Source of the DNA: an uncultured Lachnospiraceae bacterium
GTDB taxonomy: Bacteria > Bacillota > Clostridia > Lachnospirales > Lachnospiraceae
Length of the DNA stretch: 43,108 nt
Reading direction: 5' to 3'
Assembly: GCA_947174505.1 (NCBI GenBank)
Contig: CAMWJF010000035.1
Location: forward strand, 1 to 43,108
The notes below the pieces were generated by a model. That model was not told where the DNA came from and made no database searches. It saw only the letters and a program-made list of their open reading frames with translations. Positions 41,386 through 43,108 of this stretch are shown here, one piece after another (the first letter of the stretch is position 1; each line of letters begins with the position of its first letter). The translations under genes were made by a program, and so were the position numbers.

Positions 41386-42054
41386 ATGGTAATGATAATT
41401 CAGACGTATTGGGCAATGCTTTTGAAGGCGATGGGGCACACGCTTCTGCTGTGCCTGCTTTCACTGGTGTTTGCCACGGTCATCGGGATGATTTTCGGCC
41501 TGATGAATGTGGGTCATAACAGGGCGCTTAATTTTATCGGCACGGTCTATGTGGATGCGGTTCGTGGCGTGCCGCTCATCGTGCTGGCCTATTTTATCTA
41601 TTTTGGCATTCCGGCGGGCATTCAGGGCCTTGGGTTTACGAATTTTAAGATGGACGCCCTGCAGGCGGGTACGATCGCACTTTCCATGAACTGCGGCGCG
41701 TATATGGCGGAGATTGTCAGGGCGGGTATTCAGAGCGTGGACAGGGGGCAGATGGAGGCAGGCAGAAGTCTCGGACTTTCCTACGGCGCGGGAATGGCGC
41801 TAATCGTGGTGCCGCAGGCGGTGCGCACGATGATTCCGTCGATTATCAACCAGTTTATCATTACCTTAAAAGACACGTCGATTCTCTCCGTGATCGGGTT
41901 TCCGGAACTTACAAACGTGGGTAAGACCATTATGGGCAATACCTTTAAGAATCTGCAGGCGTGGGCCATTGTCGGCATCATGTATCTGATCGTCATTACC
42001 ACACTGAGTAAGATTTCCCATCAGATTGAGAGGAGGATCAACCGTGGCAGATAA
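41386..42054 (+). CDS. Amino acid ABC transporter permease, His/Glu/Gln/Arg family
   Basis: A 222-aa membrane protein with the family opening [40 protein letters not shown], the coupling loop region [20 protein letters not shown] with GRSLGLS, and [18 protein letters not shown] with [11 protein letters not shown]. Five or so hydrophobic spans. A single permease gene suggests a homodimer. Start ATG 41386, nine bases after AGGGAG. Confidence 0.93.
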   Translation: MVMIIQTYWAMLLKAMGHTLLLCLLSLVFATVIGMIFGLMNVGHNRALNFIGTVYVDAVRGVPLIVLAYFIYFGIPAGIQGLGFTNFKMDALQAGTIALSMNCGAYMAEIVRAGIQSVDRGQMEAGRSLGLSYGAGMALIVVPQAVRTMIPSIINQFIITLKDTSILSVIGFPELTNVGKTIMGNTFKNLQAWAIVGIMYLIVITTLSKISHQIERRINRGR

Positions 42055-42787
42055 GACAGATGTCAAGATTTCGGTGAAGAATTTAAGAAAGAGCTTCGGC
42101 TCCCTGGAAGTGCTTAAGGATATCAGTCTGGAGGTGACCGAGGGAGAGGTGGTTGTGCTGATCGGTCCCTCCGGAAGCGGAAAGTCCACCCTTCTGCGCT
42201 GCCTCAACCAGTTGGAGAAAGCGACGTCCGGCCAGATCATGATCGACGGTTTTGACGTGACCGATAAGCACACGGATATCAATAAGGTGCGTGAGAATAT
42301 CGGCATGGTGTTCCAGCATTTTAATCTGTTCAACCATTTGAATGTCTTAAAGAATATGACGCTGGCGCCGGTTCATTTAAAGACGCTTTCCAAGGAGGAT
42401 GCGAAAAACAGGGCGATGCAGCTTTTGGAGCGGGTAGGGCTTTCCGATAAAGCACAGGCTTATCCCAGCCAGCTTTCCGGTGGACAGAAACAGCGTGTGG
42501 CGATTGCGCGGGCACTGGAAATGAATCCCGATATCATGCTTTTTGACGAGCCGACAAGCGCGCTGGATCCCGAAATGGTGGGTGAGGTGCTTACGGTCAT
42601 GAAGGAGCTGGCAAAGGACGGCATGACGATGGTGGTGGTGACCCATGAGATCGGGTTTGCCAGAGAGGTGGCCAGCCGCGTGATTTTTATGGAAGGCGGC
42701 TATATCATAGAGGAGGGATCCCCGGAGGAGGTGCTCGACCATCCGAAGGAGCCGAGGACGATTGATTTTCTAAGTAAGGTGCTGTAG
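42044..42787 (+). CDS. Amino acid ABC transporter ATPase, GlnQ type
   Basis: A 247-aa ATPase: Walker [16 protein letters not shown]-loop [12 protein letters not shown], signature [15 protein letters not shown], Walker [17 protein letters not shown], switch [13 protein letters not shown], and an end in [23 protein letters not shown] 42044, seven bases after AGGAGG, overlaps the permease gene by 11 nt. Completes the importer. Confidence 0.95.
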   Translation: MADKTDVKISVKNLRKSFGSLEVLKDISLEVTEGEVVVLIGPSGSGKSTLLRCLNQLEKATSGQIMIDGFDVTDKHTDINKVRENIGMVFQHFNLFNHLNVLKNMTLAPVHLKTLSKEDAKNRAMQLLERVGLSDKAQAYPSQLSGGQKQRVAIARALEMNPDIMLFDEPTSALDPEMVGEVLTVMKELAKDGMTMVVVTHEIGFAREVASRVIFMEGGYIIEEGSPEEVLDHPKEPRTIDFLSKVL

Positions 42788-42870
42788 TGTGAAAATGGCG
42801 TATTGATGAGGGTTTTGGACAGGCGCAGGAAAAAAGCGAAAAATTTTTTAGAAAAAATTGAAAAAAGTAC

Positions 42871-42899
42871 TTGCAATCTATCGGAAAATGTAATAAGAT
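42871..42899 (+). promoter_or_regulatory. Promoter of the tRNA-Glu gene
   Basis: TTGCAA (42871-42876), 17-nt spacer, TAAGAT (42894-42899), 20 nt upstream of the mature tRNA. Confidence 0.6.
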
Positions 42900-42918
42900 A
42901 AGCAAGTGCCAATCAGAT

Positions 42919-42990
42919 GGCTCGTTGGTCAAGCGGTTAAGACGCCGCCCTCTCACGGCGGAAACAGGGGTTCGATTCCCCTACGAGCTG
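42919..42990 (+). tRNA. tRNA-Glu, anticodon CUC
   Basis: The 72-nt cloverleaf has acceptor GGCTCGT with ACGAGCT, D loop with AGCGGTTAA, anticodon stem CCGCC/GGCGG with loop CTCTCAC (anticodon CTC), and T arm AGGGG-TTCGATT-CCCCT. Discriminator G at 42990; the CCA end is not encoded. It reads GAG codons. Confidence 0.95.
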
Positions 42991-43022
42991 TTGACTGTTT
43001 TAGAACAGCCCAACCCTAAAGG

Positions 43023-43060
43023 ATGCCGGAAACCTTGTGAATGAGGTTTGCGGTATTTTT
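43023..43060 (+). terminator. Terminator downstream of tRNA-Glu
   Basis: ATGCCGGAAACCTT pairs with GAGGTTTGCGGTAT around GTGAAT (one mismatch, a few G-U pairs), followed by TTTTT ending at 43060. It is also the hairpin preferred as an insertion target by group IIC introns. Confidence 0.75.
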
Positions 43061-43108
43061 GTTTGCGCGCCATGGGCGCGCTCTAACGGGTGCAAGTCCC
43101 GAACACAC
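43061..43108 (+). mobile_element. 5' end of a probable group IIC intron, truncated by the window edge
   Basis: Directly after the terminator T-run the sequence reads GTTTGCGCGCCATGGGCGCG, then TCTAACGGGTGCAAGTCCCG, then AACACAC. It lines up by eye with the Oceanobacillus iheyensis group IIC intron start: GTGTGCCCGGCATGGGTGCA, then TCTATAGGGTGAGAGTCCCG, then AACTGTG. The hairpin GCGCGCC/GGGCGCGC and the GGGTGCAAGTCCC loop fit domain I. The first bases GTTTG differ from the GTGYG consensus. Location after a terminator is typical of class C introns. The reverse transcriptase ORF would lie beyond the window. Confidence 0.7.

Overview
The window reads as chromosomal DNA of a Lachnospiraceae-like member of the Clostridia (low-GC-derived Firmicutes). 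The reasons are AGGAGG-type ribosome binding sites, a PolC-type DNA polymerase III, the gene order pyrH-frr-uppS-cdsA-dxr-rseP-(insert)-ispG-polC, TTGACA/TATAAT-type promoters, an anaerobic (early cobalt) cobalamin pathway and lipoproteins with classical lipoboxes. No species can be named from the sequence alone.

Region 1 (1-21000, all plus strand) is a nearly gapless corrinoid operon. It opens with a lipoprotein form of the cobaltochelatase CbiK. Next come a lipoprotein with two tandem beta-type repeats and a FecCD-type ABC importer (binding lipoprotein, permease, ATPase), so tetrapyrrole/metal handling outside the membrane is encoded beside the cytosolic pathway. Then follow cobQ(cbiP), cobT, cobU, cobS, a short second CobU-like gene, cobC, cbiB, cobD, cbiC, cbiD, cbiF, cbiG, cbiH, a triple fusion cbiJ-cbiE-cbiT, cbiA and a small Cys-rich protein. 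cbiL and a corrinoid adenosyltransferase are not in the window. By eye this block is clearly more AT-rich than the right half.

Region 2 (21000-24500) is a patchwork. It holds a lone BlaI/CopY-type repressor, a convergent DUF2461 gene and ECF sigma factor preceded by tandem structured repeats, a truncated feoA remnant, and a DtxR-family iron regulator with a candidate operator on its own promoter.

Region 3 (24500-39600) is core cell biology: a membrane-anchored polysaccharide deacetylase, a bactofilin, UMP kinase, ribosome recycling factor, undecaprenyl-PP synthase, CDP-DAG synthase, DXP reductoisomerase and a RIP metalloprotease. A PP2C phosphatase/Hanks kinase pair with its own promoter follows, then IspG and PolC. 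The kinase/phosphatase pair sits between rseP and ispG.

Region 4 (39600-43108) has a cytidylate-kinase-like gene, a polar amino acid ABC transporter behind a near-consensus promoter and an 18-bp palindrome, a tRNA-Glu(CUC) with terminator, and, directly after the terminator T-run, what looks like the 5' end of a group IIC intron running off the window.

The most unusual signal is non-coding. Five copies of a roughly 90-nt two-stem element sit at gene ends inside operons (3555, 13357, 15289, 33721, 41269). Their stems are kept by compensatory changes, and in three copies the element supplies the last codons and stop of the upstream protein. Several other gene junctions carry unrelated hairpins over or beside stop codons (8038, 12662, 27201, 27847, 31766).
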